NCBI RefSeq assembly: GCF_029633865.1
Contig: NC_079216.1
Span: 63,933,107 to 63,997,106 of the forward strand
Direction: 5' to 3'
Length of the DNA: 64,000 nt
DNA from: Lampris incognitus
Taxonomy: Eukaryota; Chordata; Actinopteri; Lampriformes; Lampridae
Shown: one piece after another, positions 13,220-24,387 of the stretch
Layout: the number at the start of each line of letters is the position of its first letter
Numbering within the stretch: the stretch's first letter is position 1
Position numbers and translations under genes: made by a program
The notes under the pieces: generated by a model
Databases searched by the model: none
Told to the model about the DNA's origin: nothing
Seen by the model: the letters and a program-made list of their open reading frames with translations, nothing else

Positions 13220-13783
13220 CTTTCTGACACTGATTGGAAGTCCAGCAGCGGTAGTTGTAACTGTCTTTGAACATGGTTTGCTGACACAGAGGGTTGTCCT
13301 CCATGATGCCTGGGCAGACGTCCCCGCATTCCTTGGACTGCTTATTCCCATTGATTACATTGTTGATCTCAGCGTCCATGATGAGGGACCAGTCCACCGA
13401 GTGCAGGTAGCAAAGCTCAGGGTTCTTCTCGATCCGGATGGCCCCTCGGGTGATGTTTCTTAAGTTGTACAGACCGATGTCTTTCAGGCTGGTCATCTCA
13501 TAGATCACCAGGGCATAGTTGTAGAAGAGGTTTCGCCCACGGATGACGCTGAGGTTGGGGAAGAGTGTGCTGAGGCTGTCCAGGCCCGAGACGCGGAAAA
13601 GAAGAAGGTAGTCGGTGATGACGGTCAGCTTGGGGAAGCTGAGCGTGCGGAACAGCTCCTGGTTGAGGTTGTTGGTCTTGTCGGAGATGAGGAGGATCTG
13701 CAGGAAGCCCTCCACCACCGTGCAGTTCTCCAACCGCTTGAACGCGCTGATCTCGTTGCGGATGTCGATACTTGGACCACAGA
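13220..13783 (-). CDS. igf1r: igf1r exon 2: L1 ligand-binding domain
   Basis: This exon encodes the L1 (receptor L) domain and the start of the cysteine-rich region of an IGF-1 receptor, a transmembrane tyrosine kinase. The acceptor is CTCTTTCAG|TCTGTGG at 13784/13783 and the donor is CAGAAAG|GTAAGC at 13220/13219. It is 564 nt: 2 nt completing a split Ile codon, 187 codons, and one nt (phase 1). The reading starts CGPSIDIRN and includes the hallmark stretches [59 protein letters not shown] and [13 protein letters not shown]. These match IGF1R better than insulin receptor, notably [21 protein letters not shown]-type residues and YNYRCWT. N-glycosylation sequons are NCT, NLS and NIT. No frame break is present. 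It joins exon 1 (24246-24339) across a 10.46 kb intron. Confidence 0.96.
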
Positions 13784-13908
13784 CTGAAAGAGGTGCAGAA
13801 AGGGAGAGAGGGGCAAGTTATAATCCCATTCTCTAAATCACGGCACACAACATACAAGGAAGCATTGTACCAATCAGAATATATGGGAAAGAGAGTATTA
13901 CAAAATAA

Positions 13909-14100
13909 AACCCAGCCACCGAGGATGCACAAGCCAGTGCATCCTTAGTGCCGGTCCCAAGCCCGGACAAATGGGGAGGGTTGCGTCAGGAAGGGCATCC
14001 GGCGTAAAATCTTTGCCAAATCAAATATGCGGATCATAAATAAGACATCGGATGATCCGCTGTGGCGACCCCTAACGGGAGCAGCCGAAAGTAGTAGTAG
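13909..14100 (+). mobile_element. short non-autonomous RTE-derived element with target duplications
   Basis: A 192-bp insertion flanked by a perfect 17-bp direct repeat, AGAGTATTACAAAATAA, at 13892-13908 and 14101-14117. From 13933 its first 110 bp align with the 5' end of the RTE LINE at 60670-60780 (shared GTGCCGGTCCCAAG, AGGAAGGGCATCC, TTTGCCAAATCAAATATGC). Its last 30 bp (GTGGCGACCCCTAACGGGAG) match that LINE's 3' end near 63126-63155. The entire coding region is absent and the tail is GTAGTAGTAG. It is therefore a 5'-3' junction derivative mobilised in trans, inserted in igf1r intron 1. Confidence 0.88.
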
Positions 14101-14439
14101 AGAGTATTACAAAATAACTAACAATAACAAAGTTTTGACAAGAATATTCATCCTGCGGGTCATTTAAGAGTGCGTTTTCCTTAAGATATCGTGATAATCA
14201 TCATAAAGACAACAAGCAAGTATACTGTGCAAGTAATATGTCACATGCAGTAACAGAATTTAGAAAGAATACAGATATAGATGCAATGCATAAACAGTGC
14301 TCAAAGGCCTTGTTTTGCAGTGCTGAGAAAACTTTGGATATGGCTACAATAAGTATAAAAAGTGACTGTTCTTTGTGTCACGAGAGCAACTATTCATTTG
14401 GCCCTCTGTTCTCCTCCCGAGCTCGAGAAGAAAGGTCTA

Positions 14440-14444
14440 AAGAG

Positions 14445-14503
<59 letters not shown>
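14440..14503. repeat. (GA)n microsatellite
   Basis: A nearly pure AG run of about 60 bp. Confidence 0.95.
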
Positions 14504-14505
<2 letters not shown>

Positions 14506-14805
14506 ATCCCAGGCGAGCGTTCTCATTGTGTCGAAGGAGAAATATTAACAACCCAAGTCATCCGAGGTCTTCCAAGACAAAGCAGACTTTGGAGGTCTTT
14601 GTTGGGACGCCGGTAAACATTTAAGGGCACACAATGTGTACGATATTTCAGACCGTGAACGCTCTCTTCTCTCAAAAAGCTTCTTTCCCTCCCCCCCCCT
14701 CTGTCACCTTGGATAACCCCGGTGTTTGAAAAAGCTATCCGTCTCTGCTCTGCACACAGAAAACAACACATGAAACCGCAATGCCTGGAGCGTCCTCTGA
14801 TACCA

Positions 14806-14862
14806 CACATGTGCGCGCGCACGCACGCGCGCACACACACGCGCGCGCGCGCACACACACAC
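14806..14862. repeat. (GC/AC)n purine-pyrimidine alternating tract
   Basis: Alternating GCGCGC and ACACAC, a Z-DNA-prone composition. A second GCGCGC tract lies at about 15079-15095. Confidence 0.9.
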
Positions 14863-15195
14863 CAAAGAAAGCCTTTATTATTGATGACAATCATCTCTGC
14901 TTTTAATATGCCTGTCAGTGACTACAGCTGCGAAGTAATTGCAGCTTAGTCGCGAAGGTATTCTCGTCGTGGGAATGAGCGCCGCTAAGCTGGCAACTTT
15001 TCCGAAAACAAACAGTTTCACAGTTGAAATCTGGAAAATTCTCTCGCGGACCCTTTCGCGGCCTACGTCACGCACAGTATGCGCGCGCGCGCGCATTCTG
15101 GCAGCCGGAGCGGCAACTTCTCCGTCTCCAGCCAATGCGGAGTGCAAGTGGATTTTTTGGATCGACCTGATATTTACACTTGGAAATCGTCATCT

Positions 15196-15327
15196 TGTTG
15201 CGTTGCGGGTTGCCAGATCAGGTCTAGCAAAACTAAAGGTGTTCCTTTCCACCGCGTACCGTCAGGGAAAAGACCGTTCGACGCAAACAGGCGACGGTTG
15301 TGGCTACGAGCAATAAAACGAGTCTAG
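15196..15327 (+). pseudogene. THAP zinc-finger domain relic (a)
   Basis: The plus-strand frame starting CCVAGCQIRSSK, followed by GVPFHRVPSGKRPFDANRRR and LWLRAIKR, then a stop, matches the N-terminal half of a THAP domain: the C-x(3)-C pair, the FHRxP segment and the W-L-x-A-I-K-R helix. The C-x2-H half is missing. It lies antisense inside igf1r intron 1. THAP domains occur in host genes and in P-element- or Harbinger-like transposons; a transposon relic is more likely here because no continuation was found. Confidence 0.6.
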
Positions 15328-15575
15328 ATAAATACGTCACTGGCTACCATAACAAACAGAAGTTACATTGTAGCATAAACAAGAGGTTATAGCGCGCAAT
15401 GGACCCATCGCTCGGTCCCGCCCCTCGAACGCAGACGAGCCAATGGCAGCGCAGTACCAAACGGACGCGGGAGCTCACTCGGACGCCTAGAGCTAACGAC
15501 TCCATCACGCGGCGCCGGAGTCGCATCAGAGGTCGTGGTTTTTTTGTGAAGTTTTAGGATATAAGTTGAACGAAA

Positions 15576-15720
15576 ATGGTCAAACGATGTGCATGGGGGA
15601 CGTGCAACGAGGTACGCTGAGAGGATAGGCAACGGGGGGTATATCCTATCCCATGGCGGGGGACCACACGGTCAACTCAACGTAACCAAGACAAACGAGG
15701 ACGTCTACATTTGTTCCGAG
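15576..15720 (+). pseudogene. THAP zinc-finger domain relic (b)
   Basis: ATG at 15576 opens with MVKRCAWGTCNE, a typical THAP start with both zinc-binding cysteines. After a 1-nt frame change it resumes as YAERIGNGG, then GPHGQLNVTKTNEDVYICSE, matching the end of the THAP finger up to the third Cys. It is followed by GTAAGG, a possible donor site. The middle of the domain (about 20 residues) is deleted, so this copy cannot fold a complete finger. It is separate from relic (a), which has its own N-terminal half. Confidence 0.6.
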
Positions 15721-16354
15721 GTAAGGCACGACTGTGTTGCGTAGTTTTGACACCGACAGCTGCCATTGTAACGCTAGTCAGCCCGGGTAGCTTGTCCGAG
15801 TTAGCAACAGTAACTAAGGGGGGGGCGGGGCTTAGCGATAGGCCCACTGTACGGTGGCAAATGAGCCATTTTTGCTGCCGAAATGCGCGCGCATACTAAA
15901 TGGCGCCATCGCCGTTTACCGACCGTTAAAGGGGTCTGTCTATCAGGCATGACGTAGAAGATGCGTAAAACAACAGGGAGATTTATGCAATTACAAAAAT
16001 GGCCGTTTTACGAACGACAGGCCCGGGATGTTTTGAAATGCCACCAGGAAGGTTCACCGATCAGAAGAAATGCCTTGACATTTGAGCTCCTCGGCTAAAC
16101 CTGTTAAGTTCTTACAGAGGCTTAGGACGCCCTCGCAGCGGACAGCACTGTCCCAGCGACCGTCCAATGAGACAAGCAGACATGTTTTCAATAACAGCCT
16201 TTGATCCTTGTCAAAACACTGTCTATGCAAGAGGAAGGGTTGGAGCATGGAGCTCCAACTATTTTTACCCACACGCATGCATATCATCTGCACGGCCAAA
16301 AGCTTTCCATTTAAATGGCTCCCAGTTACATGTTAATATTTTTTTTTAAGGGGA

Positions 16355-16388
16355 TATTTCTTCTTCTTCTTCTTCTTCTTCTTCTTTT
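16355..16388. repeat. (CTT)n microsatellite
   Basis: About ten CTT triplets. Confidence 0.95.
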
Positions 16389-17643
16389 TGGAACGATGCG
16401 AAAATGGCGGTGACCTGTACTCGGCACACGCTCGATCACACCATATATAACCGCATTACACAAAACAAATCTGAAATGATTAAGTAAACTCCACGTTGGC
16501 AACGAGAACAAAGGCCGAGCCTGCAGTTCTTAGTTTCGCCAAAAATAGGAGGCACGTTGACTATCAGGATGAATGAGTTGTATTTGCTCCTGCCGGAGAG
16601 TTGCATATTTCCACATTTAGAATAAAACCGATTATCCCTGGGTTCCACTTGTGAGCTATTGAGCTGCATGTCTTCTTTGTTTCATTGAGAATTTTCTCCC
16701 TGCCCCTCCAGCAGCCAGCGAGAGGGAGGATGGGTGGAGCCACTCAAATACAAAGACTAATTTGTTTGTTAGCAAAGAGAAACTCAAGGTCTCGCTTCCT
16801 GATGGAGCCATTAATAAAAGTGGAGGCTGCCGGGCCCGAGGACGGTGGGTAGGCTGACATATAGACCATGTTGGGGGAGAGATATAACGTTGCTGCCGAG
16901 CGTTGCCAACAGAGGCCATCGCGCCGGAGTAAAACCACAGGTGACAAAACACAAGCGGCTAAATGGATGGACAGCGTTTTTGTGTGTGGGAATAACCTAA
17001 AAGAAGCTGCTGTGGGAAACATCGGTCCCATATCAGGTTTCAGAAGGGAAGAGAGAAATAAAGAGGAAACGGCGAGAAAAAGTGAGAAACAAAGGACGCA
17101 AGCAAGAAAGAGAGAGAGAAAATAAAACAAACCCCCTCCTCTTTGTGATTCCCTTCTCCTCATTAGGCATGTTAAGTACCAGGAATTCCAATCATTTCCT
17201 CAGTAGGCTGTTGCCTTGAGCTAAGCCAGCAGGCATCTCTACACCTTGCAACTCAGTCCATTTGTTGTGAGGATGTGAATGTGTAAATAAGGTTTAGCTA
17301 GAACAACCTTTATTCAGTGTTATGTGATCAGGAAGTGGGGGAAAGATGGAGGAACAAAAAGAAGGACCTGAGAAAGAATGGGCTATTCAGCTGCGTGCGA
17401 GTGGTTGGCGAGAGAGCATCATCAAGCGGGGGAATGCCGAAATAGATGTGTCTCTTTCTCTTCCTGCTCTTCTTCGCTCCTCACACGGCAAAGTAGATCC
17501 ACATATCCCTACAGTGAAAGGAGATCCCTGCGCTCATCGATGATTGATAAACCTTGCCCTGGCCCTCAATTGTAATATCAGTGCTCAAACACTGAGTATG
17601 TAATTGACGGAATGAAAAAAAAAAAGGTATATATACATAAAAA

Positions 17644-18172
17644 CTTGGATTTGCCGTTAGGCACTGCTTCGGTCAACTATGCGGGGTCCTCCACTGCAGA
17701 GGCCTGTAGAGGCCTTCTCGTAGAGGCGAGCGCAGCGTGTGAAACATTAAATATCAGTTATAGTGGAGTGAGCGAGGGAGTTAACGGAAACGCTCATGCA
17801 AAAACCAGGAATTTATAAACAGTCTGGTGAATACAGTGAATTGCAATAACGTACGACCGTCGCCAACATTTCAGCGCGTCGAGAGCAAAGTCCGGTCATT
17901 ATTCAACAGGGGCTGTCAACAAAGCCAGACCGCAAACGTTTTTAGGCCAACGAACATAATGCAGGACTTCAGTCATCAGTCCCCAGCCCCACCGTACAAT
18001 TTAAGGCGGTTGCCTATGGCTAGAATGAACAGCAGAAGACATTAACTCCCTCGCCTGCGCCGCCATAACTGAGATTTAATGTTTCGCACGCTGTGCTCGC
18101 CCTCTACGAGAAGGCCTCTGCAGTGGAGGACGCCGCATAGTTGATCGAAGTGGTGCCTTATGGCGAATCAAG
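17644..18172. mobile_element. foldback/MITE-like element
   Basis: The left arm (17644-17784) is repeated as an inverted copy at 18041-18172, with a 256-bp unique spacer. Both arms share TCAACTATGCGG, GTCCTCCACTGCAGAGGCCT, AAACATTAAAT and GAGGGAGTTAA when one is reverse-complemented. Small indels distinguish the arms; the left has a duplicated TGTAGAGGCC. The flanks are AT microsatellites, so no target duplication can be read. No transposase is present and the superfamily is undetermined. Confidence 0.75.
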
Positions 18173-18179
18173 CATATAG

Positions 18180-18455
18180 ATATATATAGATATCCCTTTT
18201 TGCCTTCAATATGAATTACTCAGTATATACAAATCCTTTTTTCAACATAAATATTTTTATGCATTCGCTGTATAAATATAAATCACTCAGCGACCCTGAG
18301 AGCAGGACAAGCGGTCCAGTTAATGGATGGTGGATGGATTATCTATCAAATGTTTATTCCATATATATATATAAAATCAATGTTCATTCCATATATATAT
18401 ATCAAATTTCAATATATAATTCCTGTTTGGCTCGCCATTACATATATATAAAATC
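18180..18455. repeat. AT-rich simple repeat cluster
   Basis: Several ATATATATA tracts with repeated GTTCATTCCATATATATA phrases at about 18350-18410. Confidence 0.8.
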
Positions 18456-19493
18456 TTAGTTTTGACCGGCATTAAGACTTGCAAGTAATGCCAGACCCCA
18501 AAACATGTGCATAAATCTGCCCTTATAGGCCAAATCTAGAGCTCTTTATCAGAAGCCACGAGGGATCTCTCTGGGAAAGGGCATGTTTTTTCTTCTTCTT
18601 CATTTTCTAGTCATCCAGCTGTAAACCCCAGAAAGATTGTTAGGAAGAGGAAGCCTACGTCTTCTGCCTTTTAACTTTAATGTGATGGAGTGCAGCACCA
18701 CAGCTAAACCTTACTGTATTTGGGGACCCCCTAGTTCCCATCCATCAAACTGCATTAGCTTTCCCTGTGTCAGGCACGGCTGAGAGTATCTCAGCAAGCT
18801 CTTCTCCGATCTCTATTCATCACATGAAACAGCCCGCTTTAACGTCACCACTTGGACAGAATTGACATCCAGCTCCCATTAAATATTACGTAACAGCGGG
18901 GTTAAGGTATCGAATGGTAATACCGACTAGCGCACACGTGTTTTTGACTCAGCCGTGTCTCCGAGGCACCGAAAGATCTGAAAAATCATTAAAATTCATT
19001 TTTTCCTGACGGCATCTCGTCAATTTCATGGCTTTTAGGGGATTTTCGTCATGTCAAGGCACGACTTTTGATCACTCCGGAAAGGGAGACATCGAGAAAA
19101 GGGTTCCAAGTCAAAATCCTGTTATCAAATCTGATGTGCTGAAAACAGGATGGGTACTGAAAAAAAAAAAAACATCCACCCCCCCCCCCTGTACTATCCA
19201 GTTAAGAGTAGCGAGGGAGCCAGTCACCAACTCATAACCCCTCACACCTGCCACCTCAACTTGCCCTAATCTCCCGCATACTGGAAGTCATCTGACTAGC
19301 GATCTGGTAGGCCACTTCCCCTCAGCGGACCTCACTTCAAACACTTTGGCTCAGATATCACACCCCAAACAGTAACACTATACTCTCTGCCATGACAGCT
19401 CTCCCACAAAACAAAGACACTCTCTCTCTCTCTCCCTCTCTTTCACTTCTCAGTTCGGTGAAAGGAGAACGAGTTTGTGTGTGTGTACGTGTG

Positions 19494-19570
19494 CACGAGG
19501 GGGGGGGGTGTGCACGATGGGGGGGGGGTGCACGATGGGGGGGGTGTGCACGATGGGGGGGGGGGGGTGC
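19494..19570. repeat. G-rich short tandem repeat
   Basis: Four units of TGCACGATGGGGGGGG type. The poly-G runs vary in length, giving potential G-quadruplex sequence. Confidence 0.9.
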
Positions 19571-21659
19571 GCTTTGCTGCAATCTTTTCTGATAATTTAC
19601 CGTCACATCTTAAATGTTTGTGCTCTCAGATCAAATTTACAGCTCTCTCTCGCACCTTTTGAGTTTTCCATTGCTCTCGGACATTCGAGGTGCGGTGGGA
19701 AAATTCAGACCACATGTGTTCTCCCTAACAAATGCAGCATTACTTGGGCTTGCCGGTCGTTCTGCCGAAGAGGGGCGGACGCGCGTGCGGTTCTCGACGA
19801 CGGGCTACCCACTCGTACAGTGAGTGGCGTCCGTCGGGAGGGGCTAACATGTGCAATGGTCTCACAAATTGTACAATACTCCGTGGACTAGTAAACCAGC
19901 AGCCCATGATGATGATGTATGTGTGGTTGGCCCCAAACTGCGTATGAGCAAATCGGTTGACGGGCCACTTGAAATAAAGTGTTTAATTAAGCATTGTAAA
20001 CCTCAGCTGGCAGCCTGGAGGGACCGTAGGACAGCGTTTGACTGCACTTTCACAAACTAGCCCAGTGACACACTTTCACATCCTCACACAGGGGCTCACC
20101 ACTGACTCAGGCTCGTCACACCGAGCCCTGCTGCAGTATGCAGGGAGCCACACACACACACACACACATGGTAATGAATACTGACTGCACTCGCCAGGAT
20201 TCAGAAAAGGCATTCCAGCATCAACACTCCTTCAGCAAAGCCAGGATTGGAGAATGAGCAGAGTAGTGACAGAGAGAGAGAGAGAGGGAGAGGGAACAAA
20301 ACATGTAGCCCCGGTCACAAGATGGAGCGGGAAGCTCTGCAGAAGAACACGAGAGAAGCAGCGTCCGCGCCTCAGACACTTGTCCCGTGAGAAGAACGAC
20401 TCCGTTATAACGCTCCACATACACCCGAGGGAGAAAAGCCAAAGGGATGCCCGTCAAAGGCAAAGCCACCCGTCCGATTCTGCAGCTTTTGTGTAAGGTC
20501 AGTCCAGGAGCAACCTATCCTCACATTAACAGAAGAAGAAGAAGAAAAACAAAACAGCAGCGATGCCGGTGTGCTCCCACGGAATGGGACATAGGGTGCC
20601 GGATCTAACAGACCCCCCCCCCCACCCCCGCGTCAATGTCGCCTGTGACGGATCTATTTATAAATGATTCTCTCATCGCCACGGTGCCAAGGGATGTACT
20701 GAAGTGAGAGGGAGCGAGCGCATCAGCCCATACTGCCGGACCGTGAAGAGGCCGTGGCCCGTACGCAGCACACGCAAGAAGAAAAAAAAAAGGGCCAATA
20801 AAACAGTTCACAAACTCTCCACTCTTCCAATCAACAAACCCGTGTCTGTTTCACCGGCCGGGCGTATTTTTGCACATTCTATTTCCAAACACTTCTCACT
20901 CAGCCTCTCTCTCTCTCTCTCGCCGTCTATCTCGCTCGCTCTCTCTGTCACAACCCCCCCCCCCCTGCCGCCGCCGCCCACCCTTCCTCGAAATCTTAAG
21001 AGACTTGTTTGCTGTATACTTGGAAGCCACGGCTTGGAAAAGTTTACTGGTGAGAGTCAAAAGGGAGCTTAATTGCGTTTTACTGGGGTGGACAGATTAT
21101 TAAAGCGAATAGAGCAAAAGAGCCTTCGACTCCTACTGGATTTCTGGTTATTTCCGAGATGGTTACGGGCCTTCCGTCTTCCTTTGCACATTTAACAAGT
21201 GAGGATAGCACCTGGAAAGTCTGACAGGAACGCAACGGCGGACCCAAGTGATAAAGACGGGGGGTGGGGGTGGGGGTGGGGGCGGTCGTCCCTGCACCGA
21301 AAGCAACCGCAGCCTTTGTCTTTGAACTCTTCCCTCCGAAAGGCCCTGCATGCGTAAACCACAGAACCTCAAGAGTTCAAGAGTAACAGCTTTTCCCCCA
21401 CTCGGCCAACAACTTGCATTCTCCGCCCTTTTTCCCAGCAGGGTGCTGAAAACGGCCCCGCCGCCCCCCACCCACCCCCGACCCCACTCGTGATTCTGGG
21501 CAGACCACTGGGGTCAATAGTCCCGAATTAGGTTTCTCTTCCATTTGTATGCTAATAGGGTTCAGTCTCGTGCCTCCTCCCCAAGTCAAACTGCCTTCGT
21601 CATCCCACGTCTCTTCTAAGCACACACAGACTCATTAATACTATATGTAAACATGTGCA

Positions 21660-21663
<4 letters not shown>

Positions 21664-21692
<29 letters not shown>
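21664..21692. repeat. (CA)n microsatellite
   Basis: A pure CA run. Another short run is at 20151-20168. Confidence 0.95.
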
Positions 21693-21696
<4 letters not shown>

Positions 21697-22439
21697 AACA
21701 TTCACAAATCACCTCCAGAATCCCATGGTGCAGAACCCACCCACAATCTGCGAGCGCAGGATGAGAGAGAGAGAAAGCTGCACTTCTGAACTCGCAACTC
21801 CAGTTTTCCAAAATAATGACCTCCCGCTACTAATGTGCTTATGGCGTTTGAACTAATATGCAAATACATCACACATCCAACACTGCAAATGGCCACACTG
21901 GTCGGTCCAGCTGGCAACCGGTGGGACATGTCAGCAAAGGGACGGGGAGCAAGGTGGTCAACCGTAGGACCACTTTATATATTGTTGAGTAAACCAGTTC
22001 TTCCCCAAAGTACAGACACAAAAACAAAACAACAAACAACCAGTGGAGTAACAGCAAAGACCTTAGGGTATAATCTCATTCATAAATTTAAGGTTAAGGT
22101 TGAATACTACATTAGTTCTAATAGTAAATATATTAGTCACATATAATAGACAAAAGCTTTACCGAACCACTAATGGCAGTCGGTTTGTCCTGGCCTCATG
22201 TTTGGTCAGGACCAGATTTAGCCCCTGTTTTGACTCTTTGGCCAAACAAGGTTGGTACTCAATCTTGGAGATTGCACTAAGCAGCTTAGGGCATGATCAA
22301 TGAGTAGTTAAGGTAGATAATTCTAATGGCTAAATATAATCATCACTTACCACAGGAAGCAGCCAAACAAGCCACTATACTGTTTTTCCTCTCGAGTCTG
22401 GGAGCGTTTCTGTCTTCCCTCGACCCTGTTTCACCGAAT

Positions 22440-22865
22440 TTAACCCTAACCTGCCTTAACCTGGCTTAACCCAAACCCCTAGCTAACCCTAGCTGTACCC
22501 CTGGCTAACCCTAGCCGTACCCCTGGCTGACCCTAGCCGTACCCCTAGCTAACCCTAGCCGTACCCCTGGTTAACCCTAGCCGTACCCCTGGTTAACCAT
22601 AGCCGTACCCCTAGCTAACCCTAGCCGTACCCCTGGCTAACCCTAGCCGTACCCCTAGCTAACCCTAGCCAAACCTTAACCACAACTAACCTGCTCGCTA
22701 GCTAACCCTCGCCGTACCCCTAGCTAACCCTCGCCGTACCCCTAGCTAACCCTAGCCGTACCCCTAGCTAACCCTAGTCGTAAGCCAGGGCTAACCTTAA
22801 CCACAGCTAACCTGCCCCGAGAGCTAACCTGCTCGCTAGCTAACCCACAGGGGCTAGGGGCTAAC
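22440..22865. repeat. telomere-like minisatellite (CTAACCCTAGCCGTACCC)
   Basis: About 20 imperfect units of 20-22 bp with the core CTAACCCTAGCCGTACCCCT. Every unit contains CTAACCCT, resembling the vertebrate telomere C-strand hexamer CCCTAA, but spacers make it a compound minisatellite rather than a true interstitial telomere. Both edges grade into degenerate CTAACC and TTAACC phrases. Confidence 0.9.
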
Positions 22866-24245
22866 CTGCCCCCCCCTCCCATTTCTTTTCCTAGCTGCTT
22901 TGCTAAACACAAACAATGGCGGGGACCCCTGTCTTTGTATCCCCACATTCTGCCCCCCCCCCTGGTGAGGAGAGGAGAAAAAAGGGGGAACACGGGGTTA
23001 CGAACGCGACTCGAGTTGCAACGGAGTTTGAACGACGTTCAAAAGCCCAAAGCGGAACATGACACACAGAGACGAGACGAGACAAAACGCTGGACCGGAT
23101 GGTGGAAATGACCTCATCAATGCCACTTAAACGTGTGCAAACCCCCAGGGAGAGAGAGAGAGCGAGAGAGAGAGAGAGAGAGCGTGCACAGAACCTGCAC
23201 CGGTGTAACGGGGGAGCACGTTAAACCCGGTTTCCCCGAACCGAGCCCATTTCCGACCCACGCCAGTCACGCGCTGGCCGGACGACCGGAAACGCCAGGT
23301 TTTGTTTGCGGAGCCTTAAAAAGTGGAAGCAGAGTTTCTGGGGGGGAGGAGGCTATCCGGCTCCCCCGTATGGGGTGAAGAACCAGCCGGTCCGTATCAC
23401 ACTATCAGCTGAATGCAAAACTTTGCAATTTATTAACCCCCCCCCCTCATTTCATTAGTCACACTATCAGCTGAATGCAAACTTTGCAATTTCCTCCATT
23501 CCATTGGACGACTCTGTCCACTAATTGTTTTCATTCAACAGTATTTCAATAACTGCTTTAAGCAAAACGTTAATTCCTTCTTCTTCTTTTTGGGGGTCAT
23601 TTTTGCTGAGCGGTGGATCCCAAAGTCTGCGCAACAAGGCAGGTTTTTTTTTGCCTCGGCCGCGTTGCTGCGCAGCGCAGGAACCGTGCAACGCCGCAGC
23701 AAAATGCAAAATGGCCACATGGTCGTGTAGTAACCTTCACAAGTGGTCCGTGGACTCATCCGCCGTTCTAACCACGTCTGATGTGGTGGTGCGCTAGGCC
23801 CCACGGCTCCCCGTGTGATGCGCTAACGGAGGAAAACGTGGAGCTTTTTTTTATTTTATTTTTTATAATCAACCCCCCCCTCACCCCCTCCCTTGTCCTC
23901 GATGATGGGAAAAGAACAAATAAACCAACTAGCGGACGACCGACACGCCGACGTCGTCACCGAGAAGCGGTAACGAGAAATGACGTCGGTGACCCCGTTG
24001 ACTAAGGGAGCGTCGCACCCGCGGACATGTGACCTCCGGGAATCCTCATCACTTAACATTCGGACCAGATGTTGCCACCAGACAACTGCCTGCCCCGCCA
24101 GCGGAGCGGTGCCACGGGAGAACAAGGTGTCTCCGCTCCCCTGGCTGCGCCTTATTTACTCCGCAGGAGCACGTACGGATGGATGGGGCTGAGCGTGCTC
24201 GCAGCGATAACAGCAAGGATGGTATGAAAACATAACGGTACTCAC

Positions 24246-24339
24246 TCTCTCCATATGCGGACCATACGCAGATGGTGGAGACGGACAGCATCAGACCCCA
24301 GAACAAGGTCGGGCTACCCCTCTGTGTCTCGGATCTCAT
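24246..24339 (-). CDS. igf1r: igf1r exon 1: signal peptide
   Basis: The first coding exon of the IGF-1 receptor, 94 nt from ATG (24339-24337) to the donor GGAGAGA|GTGAGT (24246/24245). It encodes MRSETQRGSPTLFWGLML followed by SVSTICVWSAYGE, an ER signal peptide with a basic n-region and hydrophobic core. The RGSPTLFWGL stretch and GE just before the split Ile codon (A|TC) parallel human IGF1R exon 1, which is also 94 coding nt ending in phase 1. Splicing to 13783 restores the mature N-terminus I-C-G-P. An ATG nine codons upstream in frame (24366) abuts the poly-U tract and is not favoured, because it would add a charged extension before the signal peptide. Confidence 0.94.
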
Positions 24340-24364
24340 TCCTGTTTCTATTATTGGCCTCTCC

Positions 24365-24387
24365 AAAAAAAAAAAAAAAAAAAAAAA
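24365..24387 (-). promoter_or_regulatory. poly-U tract 25 nt upstream of igf1r start codon
   Basis: 23 consecutive A on the plus strand, that is U23 in the igf1r mRNA sense, ends 25 nt before the ATG. A second U-rich stretch (UUUUAUUUAUUUUUU) lies just upstream. The human IGF1R leader is known to carry a poly-U element shortly before its start codon within a reported internal ribosome entry segment. The same arrangement is visible here; function in this species is inference. Confidence 0.6.

Larger units (their letters stand above)
13784..24245 (-). other. igf1r: igf1r intron 1
   Basis: This intron is bounded by GTGAGT at 24245-24240 and TTTCAG at 13789-13784 on the minus strand. It is phase 1, the same phase as in mammalian IGF1R and INSR. 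It holds an RTE-derived short element, two THAP relics, a foldback element, microsatellites and a minisatellite. The stretches 15722-17640, 18460-19480, 19580-21640 and 21700-22440 are otherwise complex sequence with no feature I can name. Confidence 0.93.

Noticed and set aside
13220-13783. Insulin receptor (insr) instead of igf1r
   Set aside because: INSR and IGF1R share this exon structure, but [27 protein letters not shown] and the SPTxxWGL signal peptide favour IGF1R. The a/b paralogue is left open.
22440-22865. True interstitial telomere repeat
   Set aside because: The hexamer is always interrupted by AGCCGTACCCC-type spacers; no run of (CCCTAA)n.
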